A DNA stretch of 64,000 nt, from positions 20,866,001-20,930,000 of the forward strand of contig NC_081819.1 in assembly GCF_030704535.1 (NCBI RefSeq), read 5' to 3'. This document shows, in pieces, positions 32,481 through 46,000 of the stretch; the first letter of the stretch is position 1; the number at the start of each line of letters is the position of its first letter. Position numbers and translations under genes: made by a program. This DNA is from Vitis vinifera. Lineage: Eukaryota > Streptophyta > Magnoliopsida > Vitales > Vitaceae. The notes under the pieces were generated by a model. The model was given only the letters and a program-made list of their open reading frames with translations, did not search any database and was not told the DNA's origin.

Positions 32481-33751
32481 ATGGAATGGTCTGTATCATC
32501 TGCTACCAATGCTTATCTTGATACCCTCAAACTGGTAGGCTTTAATTTCTTCCACATTTTTTATTTTCATTAATTTCCTTTAATCAACTGTTTATGATTA
32601 GGGAAATTGGTCTTTCATCTTTTAATTTTGTAAGGATTTTTTTTCCGTTTTTTTTTTTTGGTATTTTTCAGCAGAAATTATCAATTATTCATTACAATGT
32701 GGAACCCAGATGCGATTTTTTTTATTTTTATTTTTTAATTTCTTAGGGCCCCCCAACAATGGGGATCTATAAATTTAACAAGAAGATTTACAAGTTATAA
32801 ATTAATGAAAAATATTCATTAAGAGCTTCAGCTGCCCAACCCTAACTCAATTTTCTGTCATCATGCATGAGGAAAAAGAAAAAGAAAAAAAATCTAATAA
32901 TTACTTAAAAATTAAAAATATTTATATATATTTTTTTTATATAAAAACCTAACTATAAATTTGAACGAGTCTGCCAATCTACCAATATTTATATAATATT
33001 ACGTGCCATTTCAAAATTATCATCCCTAGAGGGTGGCCGTCTAGGTAGCTAGGGCTAACGCTGCTACTTCCATTGTTTTCCCATGCAGTGCAACGATGAG
33101 AAGAGACGGCAAAACTCATGGAAGACGCCGGAGCTGGAAAGCAATGAGTTCATATCAGCCCTAGCAGCAGGCATGAAAGCAAAGCTTATAGTTGAGGTTA
33201 CCTCTGGGGTGTCTCCATCAACCATAGCCCTAGCAGCGGCCGCCAGACAAACCGGAGGCCGGTTGGTCTGTATTCTCCCTGAGCGAGTCCTGGACGAATC
33301 CACTAAAGTGATCAAAGACTCGGGCCTCAGAGACATGGTGGAGTTCAAAACCGGCGACCCCTTTGAGCTGTTGCCCAGCTATGAAAAGATAGACTTCTCT
33401 TTCGTCGACTGCAAGACCGAAAACTATTCAAGGTTGGTGAATGTACTGGATGTTAACCCTAGAAGATCAGTGGTGGTGGCGAACAATCTGGTGGGAGGGA
33501 AAAAAGGGTTGGGAGGCCATGTAAAAGGGCTGAAGGATAAGGTTGAAGTGAGGTCCATTGGAAAAGGCATGGAGGTGACAATGATAGGGAGAAGCGACGA
33601 CACCGATCAGAAGAGCGATTGCAGTGGAAGAGGTGGAGAAGGAGGAGGCCATTCTCAGGGTAAAAGAAGAGGGGCCAAAAGCAAATGGATTGTGAAGGTT
33701 GATGAAGAGAGTGGAGAAGAACATTTTTTTAGGATGCCCAGGTCTCTTTAG
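32481..33751 (+). CDS. DUF1442 family protein (Rossmann/methyltransferase-like)
   Basis: Two exons: 32481-32534 (MEWSVSSATNAYLDTLKL, donor CTG|GTAGGC) and 33089-33751 (acceptor CATGCAG), 238 aa. The N-terminal WS..A..AY.DTLKL motif, then ISALAAGMKAKLIVEVT, ALAAAARQTGGRLVCILPE and FVDCKTENYSRL, are the hallmarks of plant DUF1442 proteins. Their fold resembles S-adenosylmethionine-dependent methyltransferases, but their reaction is unknown to me. The C-terminal 60 residues include a basic Gly/Arg/Lys-rich stretch (about 185-215) before the conserved KWIVKVDEESGEEHFFR. Intron 1 is 554 bp. No signal peptide or membrane segment is seen, so it is probably soluble. AATAAA lies at 34047-34052. Confidence 0.88.
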
Positions 33752-35135
33752 AGCTTCTTCCACAAGAAACTTCGTCCATGGCAGCAACGCGGAGGTGAAA
33801 TAAACGCATTGGCACTTTCAGATACAATCTATAACAAGGTCATACCCTGAAAAACCAATTTGTTCTAGTATACCAATTTGTCGGGCTTTTTTTCGGGTTT
33901 TCAGTGAATCAAGTGACAGGAAGAACAAGGAGGGATCAATGTCACCCCTGCAGCTAAACATCAACCAGATTTATCTATTGAAGTACTATTAAACAAGGCC
34001 CACTGTCTACTATATATATTGGTATATTATCTTCCTAAGGTATAGAAATAAAACTAATAGTAATATCTCTTACTGCATATTATGGTGCCTCTTCATGTCA
34101 GCTTTGTTCCAAATTTTTGGGGTGGATTCCACATGATGAATTCTCCTTTTCAAATTTCAGTTGAGATGTCAAAGGAGAGAAAGAAACCTTTATGTTATCT
34201 TGTGATACAAACAAGAGGGGGCTCAAAAGTTCATAACCATCAATTGTATTCCCAGCAAACTAAGCAATATTTAAAAGTCTAAGCTTGATGATTATGTCCC
34301 CTTCAAGTTCCATAAAAACCAATAGAGAGTAGCCCCACCAACTCCTTAATATGATTAGAAGTTGGGATTAAGACCGATAACCTACTGATCTAGAAACATA
34401 AATTGTCAAAAGAAGTATGATAACCTTCTTCTTGGAAGAAAATAGACCATTTTTTTATCAAGTTTTAAGCTTTTTGTACCATCTTGGGGGCCAAGATTGT
34501 TTGTGATTGTGATAACTATGCAGTGAAATTGAGAAGCTAAAAACCCATGTCCATGAACTTCACAAGATCCTAATAACTGTAATGTCATTTACCTAGAATA
34601 CCAACCAATCAACAAATTTTTTCCTATCCTTTCCCCCTTCTTTTCCAGGAAAAGTGGGGGGTGGGAAATGATGGTTGCTTAGTTTGTAAACTAAATTCAT
34701 GAAACCACAGCCTCAAAAAACTATACTCCGTAGACTTGGTCCCAAACCCATAATGCCCTAAACCACCGTGTCATTTTGGCCCATTTCCAACAACATGAAT
34801 TCCCAAATTCTAGACTAATCAGAAAATAAAATAAAACCTTTTCTTCTTACTTTTTTTCTGATTCAGAGTTTTCAAATAGTAGTTGATGACAAAGACAACC
34901 AAGCGGTTGGATGGTGTGTCAACAGGGTTTGGCGGGAATGATGATTACCCGCCACCACCAACAATGACCACCCCCATCACCTCCATCACCACCAAAGCAA
35001 ACGATAATAATAATTCAATCTTCATATTCAAGAAACTAGTACCTCTCAACTGCTTCGATGCCTACACAATCACAACCTCTCTTTTTCTTCTTCCCAACCT
35101 CTACCCTATCTTAGATCTCCTTCCATTCCATTGCC
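33752..35135. other. Intergenic: DUF1442 3' UTR and b561 promoter
   Basis: No supported coding block. The ORF at 34883-35230 runs across the start of the next gene in another frame and looks fortuitous. AATAAA at 34047 probably ends the DUF1442 transcript. Confidence 0.6.
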
Positions 35136-36954
35136 ATGGCATATTCTCAATCTGGGGCTTCATCTATCAGTCTCCTTTTTGGATTTTTTGTTGTTTGGCA
35201 GGCCAGTTTGAGCTTTTTCGCAGTGGCTGATGAGGTCGAGGCAGGCGGATCCAATCTTTGTGGAGCTGATTTATCCACCTTTCTTCCACCCCCTTATAGC
35301 AATATGTCTAATATGATTTGTTCCCCAGTTTGGAATACTTTTTCTGTGAGAGTAAGTCCCATTATACCCTTTCAAATTGTTTGTATTTAAATGATTGAGA
35401 AGAATTGGAATTTGAAACTTGTCATCGTTTTTTATCCTCGAGTTTTCTTAGGTATTTTCTGTTGGAATAATGAAATTTTTAGGATCCTTTTCCGGGGATT
35501 TGATGATTTTAAGGAGATTAAAAACTCTCAGCATCATGTAAGGTACATTATTGAGAATTTGATATTTGGAAGATGGGAAAATTTAATCATTGAGCTGCAG
35601 AGGAGATTGGTCTGAATATTTGGATTCATCAACTAAATCAGCCACCTTAGGCAGGAATTTTTGCTAAAGCTAGACCCACAAAAGTTTTACAAGTTTTCTG
35701 ATGTAGTAACATGAAAAATTGTTTTGCAGTACACCCAGAACAAAGACAATGTCTTGACCATTATATTATCAGCAGTATACACTACTGGATGGGTGGGAAT
35801 AGGGTTTTCAAGAGATGGGATGATGGTGGGTTCCAGTGCAATCGTGGGATGGTTCAACAAACAAGGTCACGCAAGAATCAAACAATACTACCTACAAGGC
35901 ACAAAGACAACTCAAGTCATACCCGACAAAGGGGAATTACCCCTGACTAAAATTCCCTCTGCTGTTGCTCTTCATGGGGCTACAATGTACATGGCATTTC
36001 AGATTAAGCCTGAAGATCGCCTCACTCACCAGCCCATCCTATTAGCCTTTGGAAGTGGATATCCAGTCCACAACCACCTAACGCACCATGACGACAAAAC
36101 AACCATCCTGTTCGACTTCTCTGCAGGTTGGTTCATCTCCATTCTTCAAGAACAAAGTAAGCTATATATGCGGCTAAGTTTGATGAAAGTAGCAGCAACA
36201 GCATATAGGTGTATCTGACCTATTGTGGCACTAAGAAAAGGACACCCAATGGCTCTTTATAAGTTCAAAAAACACAACTAACATGAAAATTTTCGCTCGT
36301 GTCACAGGTTCTGTATCCACTGGATCCAACGGTGTTGTCGAGTTGAAGAAGAATCATGGCATATTGGGCATTGTTGGCTGGGGTCTATTCCTTCCTTGTG
36401 GGGCAATTGTAGCTAGATACTTCAGACATAAGGATCCCCTATGGTTTTATCTTCACATATCTATTCAGTTTGTGGGATTCATCTTTGGGCTTGCGACCGT
36501 GGTAGCTGGAACGCAACTCTATAACAAAATCCATGCCCATGTACGTACACACAGGGGCATCGGTATCTTTGTTCTTACGCTTAGCATTCTTCAGGTTTGT
36601 CCCTCATCTGATGATTAGGTTTCTCTCATCTTTGATTTGCGCTTTTTTAATCTGTATTTCTGGGTTGGGTTTCAGGTAATGGCATTCTTTCTACGACCAA
36701 ACCATGAGGCCAAGACTCGAAAGTATTGGAATTGGTACCACCACTGGGTTGGGAGGATTGCCCTGTTTTTGGGAGCTTTGAATATAGTTTTAGGGATCCA
36801 AATTGGAAATGCTGGGAATTCATGGAAGATAAGCTATGGATTTCTACTAGGTGCAGTTCTAATCTCAGTTTTCGCCCTGGAAGCATTGTTGTTCATGAGG
36901 AAGTCAGAGAAGCTCAATGAGAACCCAGCCTTCCAAATGAATCCTGTCATGTAA
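35136..36954 (+). CDS. Cytochrome b561 and DOMON domain-containing protein
   Basis: Four exons: 35136-35351, 35730-36126, 36308-36594, 36676-36954, in phase, 392 aa. It has an N-terminal signal peptide (hydrophobic stretch about residues 10-30), then a DOMON domain (about 50-200; TGWVGIGFSRDGMMVGSSAIVGW, with an extracellular or apoplastic heme or sugar-binding role), then a cytochrome b561 core with five to six membrane helices (about 205-385). The four heme-ligand histidines are visible: KKNHGILG, FYLHIS, RTHRGIG and YHHWVGR. Such proteins pass electrons across the plasma membrane, usually from cytosolic ascorbate. The length is typical of the plant family. Exon 3 begins inside the A-G-S junction before the first transmembrane helix, so the two domains are split by an intron. 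Confidence 0.92.
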
Positions 36955-39900
36955 TCAAAACCCAAGAACTCCATTAAAGGTCTTCTCTAGATTCTTACTC
37001 TCATCTGTACCTAAAGAAGGGTCGGTTCTAGATTTTGCATGTCAGGAATTGTTCTACACTCAACCTCAGCCGCGATGAACTGCATTCAGGTTCAGTTTAA
37101 ACAGAATCTGAACTGAACCGGAATTTACGAGTGGTTTGGAATGTCTTATGGTAGAAAAATGGTGATAATAAGCAGATAAGGGTTTGCAAATTGAGGCCAT
37201 TCTAGCATGAAAAACTTGCATCCACAGAATTCATAAAACTTGCATCCACAGAAACTCAAGAGTGATGAAGCTTTGTTTGAGTTACAAGTTTGGTTTTCTC
37301 GGCAGCCAAATGAAATTTCATTTGGGATTATCGAGCATTAATTTTGTTAGCATGAGCATAGTTTCAATTCTTTTGTTAATGTTTCGTTTGCTTCTGTAGA
37401 AACTATTACTTAGCAACATATATATCATTTAGCACATATTTACTTGTTTGTGTGTGTATTTCATTCATCTCATATCCACTTACTGCAACCACTCCAAAAA
37501 AGATCCTATTATACACGCAAAAAAAACAAAGAAGAAAAAATATCCTTTCCTACATATTCTCAAGAGTAAAACAGAGCAAAGAAAATCCATGAAGGATGAA
37601 CAAAATCAAGCTCTAAAGCATAGAAATCAGTGAGATATAATTGGAATTCACTGAAGCTACGTCTAATTATTAAAACAAAATAGTACTGACTGAAGAAACA
37701 ATGCCTCTTTGATCAATAAGCCCCATTTGGAATGAAGATCCTAATGCATTTTCTGGTTTTTTTTCCCCCCCTTTTGCAAAGAAATGTGGTTGGCAACAGA
37801 TTTTCAAAAAACTGTTTTCCAAAAATATTTCCTTATATTTTCAGAAAATTTTAAGATCAGAATCAAACATCCTCTGTTCTTAAAAAAACAAGCCCTTTCT
37901 AATAATTGAAAACATAAAAATAATTATTTTCATTCAACCATGCCCTAAATTTCTCAGTTCAATAATTTAATGCAGTTTCCAATTCTCTGTTTGGAAATAT
38001 GATCTCCCTTTTCCGTTCTCTAATTGTTGTATTGCAAAAGCAATATCAAAACAGATTGGCAGAAGCAGTACTGAATTCTTTCCTCTTATTAGTAACCAAA
38101 GACAATTCATCAATCCCAATCAAAAAGGAATTGAAGTCATATACAATTAAATCAAATTAATTATTAAAGTCGCCGTGGGAACCAAGAAAAAAGAAAAACT
38201 AATCCTCAGTTTTTTTATTGCTGTGAACCAAAATTTTCTAACTAAATTAAGAATCAATGTTTTCACCTTAAAAAGACCCCTCTTCAAATCCCAGAAAGTA
38301 AATTTCCTATATAAACCTGCATATCAAGCAAAACCACTGATCAGTGCATGATAATATACAAATAACCTAATTTAACATCCAAAAATACAAATGCAAATTT
38401 CCAAGGTTTCAGTAGACCACAGAAAGAACTGGGGAAAGAAAAAAAGATTATGAAAGAATCACAAATTCACTTGTTGATTTACCATGGAAAGGACAAAGGA
38501 AAATCAAATATAACAAAAATTATTTTCTGATACAATGATACGTGACATTATGATATAATGATACGTGACATCCTCAATTATTTTCTATAATTTAAAAAAA
38601 AATCAAATTAAATTTTTTTTAAAAAGAATTTATTATGTTAATTATTTAAAATATACTAAAAGATTAAAAATTGATCATAAAAAGGAGAAATAGGTAAAAT
38701 AATTTTATCTAAAAAGTTGCATTCTTGTTGTCAAATGTTATATTAAAAGTCAAGTTTATCTTTACAGTGAATATTGAAAATTTTCCATTTGAAAGTTGAT
38801 AATGAAAACAATGGTAATTAGTGAATAAAATTTTTTACTTAATATATTAGTTTTTTTCTTAATTTCTTTTTTAGGGGAAAAGAAATGACGACAAATCTAA
38901 AAAGCTAGAAATTTAAAGATCACACACATATATATAACAACACAATAAGTGCATATGCCTAGTCAAAATTTGGAACTAAAAATCATAGCTAAAAATTGAA
39001 GAAGTTTATTTTTATGGATTATGTGATGAATTTACATATTAAAGTTATATTTTGCTAATTTGAACTTGTCAAAAGTTTATCATTCAATGTTTTCATATGA
39101 TATGATGTAGTTTAACTCTTTAGATTCCATTATCTTCCATAAAATTGGTTATATATTACTCTATAATCCATACTTTCAATAGATATTCACACATACATAT
39201 TTTTTCTATTTATTTTTCACCATATAAAAAAACTTACGATACACGATACAAGATACTTGATACAGAAAAATGGAAAAACGATACACAATATGTTTTACGA
39301 GTTAACAACTATAGATACAAACAGTAGTTCCAGTTATGAAACTGTGTTCTAGGTGCATAAAAAATTCAGAAATCCCCACTAATCGCTGCAAGTCTATACT
39401 AATTTTAGAACAATTTAACAAACAGAACCAAAACTTGAATAGCAGGATGATACCTGATGTGAAAAAGATGGTCTCCTTTCCTGCATGATTGTTTATATTT
39501 AGACCCAAGATGAAGTAAAATGAAAAGCTCCTGCAGTATTGGTTTTTGAATGTTGGAATAGTAGCCTGAGAAATCAAAATATTCTGCATTGAGACCATAT
39601 GGATATTGTACCCATGTGATGATTAGAATGTTTTAACAGCTTGGTCACTTATAGTTTGTGGCCAGAAGGTTCCAGCAAGAGAGTTGGAACCCATGGTGAT
39701 GGAAATTTTAAAATAAATAAATAAATAAAAATAAAAATAAAACACCATCCTATGAGCTACCATTTTCTCCTCAATAAAAAATCAATAATAAATAGAGTGA
39801 TGGCTTTGATTATAGGGAACTAACCTGCATTTTCCAGGAAGTTGGTGTAATCAAAACACTGATAGGTAAGTTGCAACCATGATACAAGAAATTTTCCAAG

Positions 39901-40000
39901 ATTATCCTGCCACTTGTATATTGACAAAATGAGGAATGCAACCTTCTTTCTCTCTCAACCATCCTGCAACCATAAGGTCTGTGAACAACAAATCTGCGGG
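36955..40000. other. Intergenic between convergent b561 and TSS-like genes
   Basis: AT-rich. The left part holds the b561 3' UTR. The right part (about 39300-40000) probably holds the 3' UTR of the minus-strand TSS-like gene; the minus ORF at 39302-39598 shows no family motif. A GAAAA/TTTTC-rich dispersed repeat fragment is at 37790-37930. Confidence 0.55.
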
Positions 40001-43000
40001 TTACACAGCACCAGCTGCACTCTCTTCCCTCAAAGAAATGCTGTTTGACTTGGGAACTTCACTCCCTCTGACAACTCTGTTATATATAACTTTGAAAGAT
40101 TGCGAGCCATATGGTCGATTGAGCAAACTTATCGGCATTCTCAGAGTCTGCTTTCGGTTTCTTCTCCCTCGTATCAGAATGCTGAAAGTTTTCTCACCAT
40201 CAATCTTCTTCTCACTACTGATTCCAGTACACTCATTTGGGCTGTTACTGTGACCCAGTTGTTCCTTCCCAGAACTTTCAACCGTACAAGGATCTGAATG
40301 AGCAATTTCCTTCCCATTTTCTGAGCCAACCACAGGTATTATATTTGCATCACCCATTGCCTCTGATGCAAGAAGATTCACTTCCTTAATAGTTTCTCCC
40401 CCATTGCTAATCTCTTCGGGCAGGATTGGAGCCGAAATCAGACCTTCAGAATTACCAGATTGCACTTTTGGCTCCAAAATGGGATCAGAAATTGGCTCAA
40501 TAACAGGTGGAATGATAGAAAACTCCATTGGATGGCAGCCCGGCCAAACCGTACCAGGCATAAACTCTGATGCATTAGGATTCATATTACATTGCCAAGC
40601 AAAATGATTGGGATGAAATGGGCTGCTAGTCACAGGAAAGTTACTGGCCGGTATTGCTTGGGGTTGAGTATAAGGAGGATACATAAAAGGTAATGGGTGC
40701 ATCATGTTTGGGGTTGGAGGAGGTGATGGGTATGGGTGGTGAGGAGAGGAGCACATTGGATTAACTGCAGGCAAGACAGCAGCAGGCCCTGGATGAAGAG
40801 TCATGTTCAATGGCCAAGCAGAAACAGCTGGAACGGCACCGGGACCAGAAGAGAGAGTAATATTCATGGCCACTGGTGGAGGACGTGCTATGGCTGGTGA
40901 TGGATTGAACGGAGCTGCTGATGCAGACAGCTTCTTATTGGGCAACTCTCGAGTATCACCTGAATTCAGAACTGATGGTTTGTCCTTTAAATTTTCAACT
41001 CCCTGCAAGGCAGAGTGAGAATTTTCATTGGGCTCAGAACTGCTAGGGTCCTCAGATAGCTCCTCATTAGGAGAATCAGTTGAATTTGGCCTGCCATCCA
41101 TTTTGACACCACCCTGTACCACCTCTTGAACCTCAGCACCATGAGATTCAACAGCTTCCACGCTCTTAGAAACAATCTCGGAAGGAATATTTCCGATTGC
41201 ATCACCTGACTGAGTTTCATTTTTCTTTTCAACAACTTCGACTTCATCTTTTAAGTAATCTTTAGAATGTAAAATAGAAATCTTATTCTCCTCTGCATTG
41301 ATATTTACCGCCTCTGTAATCATCGAGTCTGTACTTTCACTTGGTTCATTGGTTTCCACTTCTGGTTTTCCAACATCAAGTTGCCGGTTATCTGGAATAT
41401 CATTTTGGAACACTGTCACCTGCATCTTAGCAATAGTACCAGGTGGGGCCAGCGCTACTTCCTTGTATGAAAGAGATTTTCCAAGACTCACTACTGATTT
41501 CTTCTGTGAAATTGGACTCATGTCATTTGGTGCAGAAATTGTACCAGTTTCTAATTTTGTGGCTGTTTTAGTAGATGGCACAGACTTCACCCTGTATGTA
41601 ACAGCTTTAACTATTCTGCGCCCAAATTTAGTACCTGGGGAGGAGCCTGAGGTGTGGTAATCTGTACTGCCAGCAGATATTGTACGTCTCTTTAGCATGT
41701 AATACCTACTATTCTGATAAGTATTCTTAACTTGACTATAGTCCAATTCAGTATCCACATCCTTTTTCTGATAACTATAGACCTTGCTGATAGTTGTTCT
41801 TCGCTGTCTTATTCGCCGCCCATATGAACCAGCTGATCTCGGCCTTTGAACTGATTGCCATCCATCTTCTCCTTCAGCATTCGTTTCGGAGGAGGTTTCA
41901 TTGCCAATGTTCGGCGTGTCCCCAGAAGCCTCATCCATAACAGGCTGTTCGGCAGGAACTGAAGCAAACCTGGTTTCATGATTTGTATCTACACTTCCTC
42001 CAGATTCACGTATTTGTTTTTCTTCATCTGAAGTTTCCTTTGGGGTATCTTTTGGAGAATCCTCGGGACTTGCTAAACTGAAATCTTGGTAGGATGTCCC
42101 TTTAACCTGCAAAGAAAGATTCAAAATGGTTTAATGAGATTAAAGTTACAGGTATATACACGCACATAGACATGAGGGCTTCAAAATAGGCATCTTGGCT
42201 GTCATTTAATTATGTTGAAGGGTGGGCAATTTTGCTTCTTAGAAAAAACTAGCAAAAAAGAGAAACCATCATTAGAAAATTGAATGTTTGACCTCCAAAA
42301 CTGCAAAAAGGACAAATTTCCTTCTTTCATTTTTTTCCTTTTTTTTTTTCTTTTGTTTTTCTTGGTTGAAAAAAGACATGTTAATTGGAGAAAATGTTTT
42401 GTTGGTTTTGTGAAAAATTGTCCCCATACATGTCTGGGGTATTTTAGCAGCTCACTGTTTGTTTACTCCTCTTTGACCCGAAACCAAGCCGCCTCCTTTG
42501 AGATTCTTGCCCATGGCTGAGCTGGCTTTAGGCCACAAACTAGGCTAGATGGAAGGCTCACTAATGGGCCAAAAGATTAGCCAGAGGAGTTTTACTGCAG
42601 CAGTTTCACTGATTGGGTCATTTAACATAGCTTGATTACATTACCAACCTTCCTTTAGTGGCTGTTGGCAATTGAACTAAGGCTGTGAAAGGGTGACATG
42701 CAGACAAATCTTGAAGGGTCAACAAATAACAGCAATTAGTCAATCTTCCTCATGCCATGATATTAGTCAATAAAAACTTTTTTAAGCCTATTCCAGATCT
42801 CTTTCCCATTTGCTAAGGGTTAAAATAATTTGAACAACCTACAGGGAAAAAACAATATACCTTTGCGATATAGCTTTTCCTTTTCACTGTCACAGCATCT
42901 CTTCCTTTGGCATCTTGACTAGGATTGATGTAGTCAAGCAAATCTGATACACTGCCAAGTAAAATATATCATAACTATTATTAGCAAGGAAACATTAGTT

Positions 43001-46000
43001 TATGTGCAAGAAAGAAACCCATGCCAATTTTCAACCTCTATCAGGCACATGTATCATATAGCTAGTAATGATACCAGTCTATGGGGTCCTCCTGATGAAT
43101 ATTCCTAAAGGCCATCTGTACCACATTTATTGTTCTAATACCCTGTGTCTGCCTTTCAGTCATGAAGATACTCCTCAAAAAGCACTATAGCCAGGAAAGT
43201 ACAGCCTTTTGACATGGTTCTCTTGAACAAGAAGACCCAAGTGAAGCCTATTGAAAGTTTAGGTTCATGATGCTTGCAAGGTGACATTTATAGCAAGTAC
43301 ACCTTTTTTCCCAAATATTTTTAGGTTAGTATTTCCCATATGATAATTTTTTAAAATAGTTTATTTTTTATATTTATTAAGAAATGTAAAATGAACCAGA
43401 CTAATAACAATGCAACCCAATGGTATGATGAATCATCAAAATAGCAGGGGCAACTGTGCACCCTATCAACTTCTTATGCATGATCAATTGCAGAATGGTC
43501 AATCTTGCCAAGGACAATGCTGGCATACCTTAGGTGGCCTTTGCTGGCTATGGATGCATCAGGTTTTCGAGTCCCATTTCTTGCAGCTTCTTGCTGTTCA
43601 AAAGCCTTTGACTCAAAGTACTCGAGCCAAGCAGCAGCATCCTACAGCATTCCATTACAGAACTTAGAACCACTTTCAAATGACAAAACTTGAATAGAAT
43701 GAAATTAAAAAGAATCATCACACGTGCTTCAAAAAGATGATATAGAAAGCGTCATCATGCAGCACACAAGCTCATTTATTCAAATCATTCCTTTGACAGG
43801 ACTCCATATTTAAAATCAAGGTCGTTAATTATCCTAACTATCAAACTACTTTCAATCCTTAGCACTGCCAACTAAGTTATTTTATAGATAAACCATGTAA
43901 AATCCATGTTATGGTGTGAATAGCTAGTACCTTTAATAAATAATAATTCATGCATATGAGCTATTACTTTAAGTAGCAAGGGACATAAATGCTTCCAAAA
44001 GAAAATTTATGATTTGTGGATATCTTGGACTCAATACCTGTGTACGCAGGTCATCAGGGCCCAGCTTTGCTCGGAGAATTTGCAAGGTTGTTTGCTCATG
44101 CTGAACGCTCAAAGGGTATGCTTCCATCAATGATAGAGCAATTGCTATTGCATGGTAACTTGCTGCTGTCTGGAGAGCATTAAAAGAGATGGAAATTAGC
44201 TCCAAAGGAATGATATACACAAGTGTGGCCCAAAATAATTTTTCCCTTCTAAATTCAGATGAAATCCTCTGAGATACTGTAATCTGTTACTTAAATATAC
44301 AATATGTCCAAGATGATGTTTATATAGCTAAATTTTTTTTTAAACAAAGTTTGTATTTGGGAAAGAAGGCAAAGCCCCAAGCTTACAGTTGAGCAGAAGC
44401 AACCCCAATAGAATCATTGGATAGCTTTAGCCTTATGGCACAGATTATGGTTATAAACAGTACTGATTCCCTACTGTGCAGAATACATATCTTCAATCTG
44501 TACTGGAGAATCAGATCCTAAGAGAAAACCCCTAGCTAATAAGCCATTTAGTACCATTAAGTTAAGCATAAAAGAGATGCTCTTTTTGGAAAAAAATGAA
44601 GAGGGGAAAAACCATTACAAGCTCAACATCCTATAATATAGCAAATAAGATTATTGGGTCTAAAACAGGGAAGATTACAATTACACCCCTTCTATGGTAT
44701 AGCAAATAAGAAACTCTGGCATAGTCATAATAAACACAAACAGAACTTCCATTAAAAGATATCAAGGCAGTGTCCATTAGTGTAATGGTAGTAAAAGTAC
44801 TACTATACTAATAACAACTGAAAAAATAAAAATAGTATTAAAAACAGCACACCAGGCTCCTTTTTTATCAGTTCTGTAAATCTTGGAAGGATTTCTCATC
44901 CTTCATTGTCCTCACCAAGTTCAATGCAATGAATTATCTTCCTTCTAATAAAACAATTACAACAACAATAACAGAGTTGTGGGTAGGGGGCAGGCAGAAA
45001 CTTGAGCTCAATAAGAGCTCATAGTTAAACTTGATCTTACACAGTTACACTCTACATAATTCATTATTTAATAACAGGCTCCCACGCATCTTTGAGAAAA
45101 TTATGAACTAAAAGTGCTTGATACATTTAAAAAATAACCAAAAAAGGAAAAAAGAAAAAAAGAAAAGCACTTTCGAACCAACCACATTCAAAGTGAGTGT
45201 TCAATGAGCCTACCCTTGTCATACCACAAAGTAAGCACACACCATGTTCCCATTCAATATATCAAAGTAATCCATGTTCCAACTCACATTAGATAAAATA
45301 TTTCATTCCGTCATCAACTATAAATCAAAAGACTATATTATAAATGGAAAAAAAATAAACAAAAAAATAAAAGACAGGAAGAAGCTAAAATAGGGAGGAA
45401 CCTGAATATGATCTGGACCAAGTAACTTTTGGTTGCACTTTAGAGCTTTATGAAGATATCTGAGGGCCACATGCACATGTCCAAGGCCTTCCTCCATCAT
45501 AGCCACATTGATATATGTCGCAGCAGTGTTTGGATGAGATGGGCCACAAGTGAGATGCAGAAGATACAGCGCGCGTTTTACATATCTGATCAATGAAAAA
45601 TGTGGCCAGGGGTAAAAATCAAATGGAAGCAAAAAGGCCATGGATAAACAGGCTAGTATAGAATTCTGTGTCTTACATCGCTTAAAACATTTAGGCAAAA
45701 GCATGATAATGTACAGAAAAAGTTATGATTAGACGGGATGTTATTTTCAAGTTAATTAAAAAAAAACCTATGATTTAGCATTCAAACAAAATAAAAAGTG
45801 AAGCATGTTGCTGAAACCTAATAGAACAAAATGGAATCACTACAGAAGCAATAGTTCCTCCTGTAATCCTAATGGTAAGTACGTATGTTCCTAGCATAAG
45901 AAAGAAACTAGAGCACAAACTAGTATGACATTATTGATAAACCCATCAACTACATGCATCCAATAATCAGTATACTGCATGTAAAGCAGTCCTAAAAGAC

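Noticed and set aside
34883..35230. 115-codon ORF (Thr-rich start) upstream of and overlapping the b561 gene
   Set aside because: It overlaps exon 1 of the b561 gene in another frame, has no homology signal and is low complexity at the N terminus.
35391..35615. 74-codon ORF in b561 intron 1
   Set aside because: It lies between two well-phased exons and has no family features.
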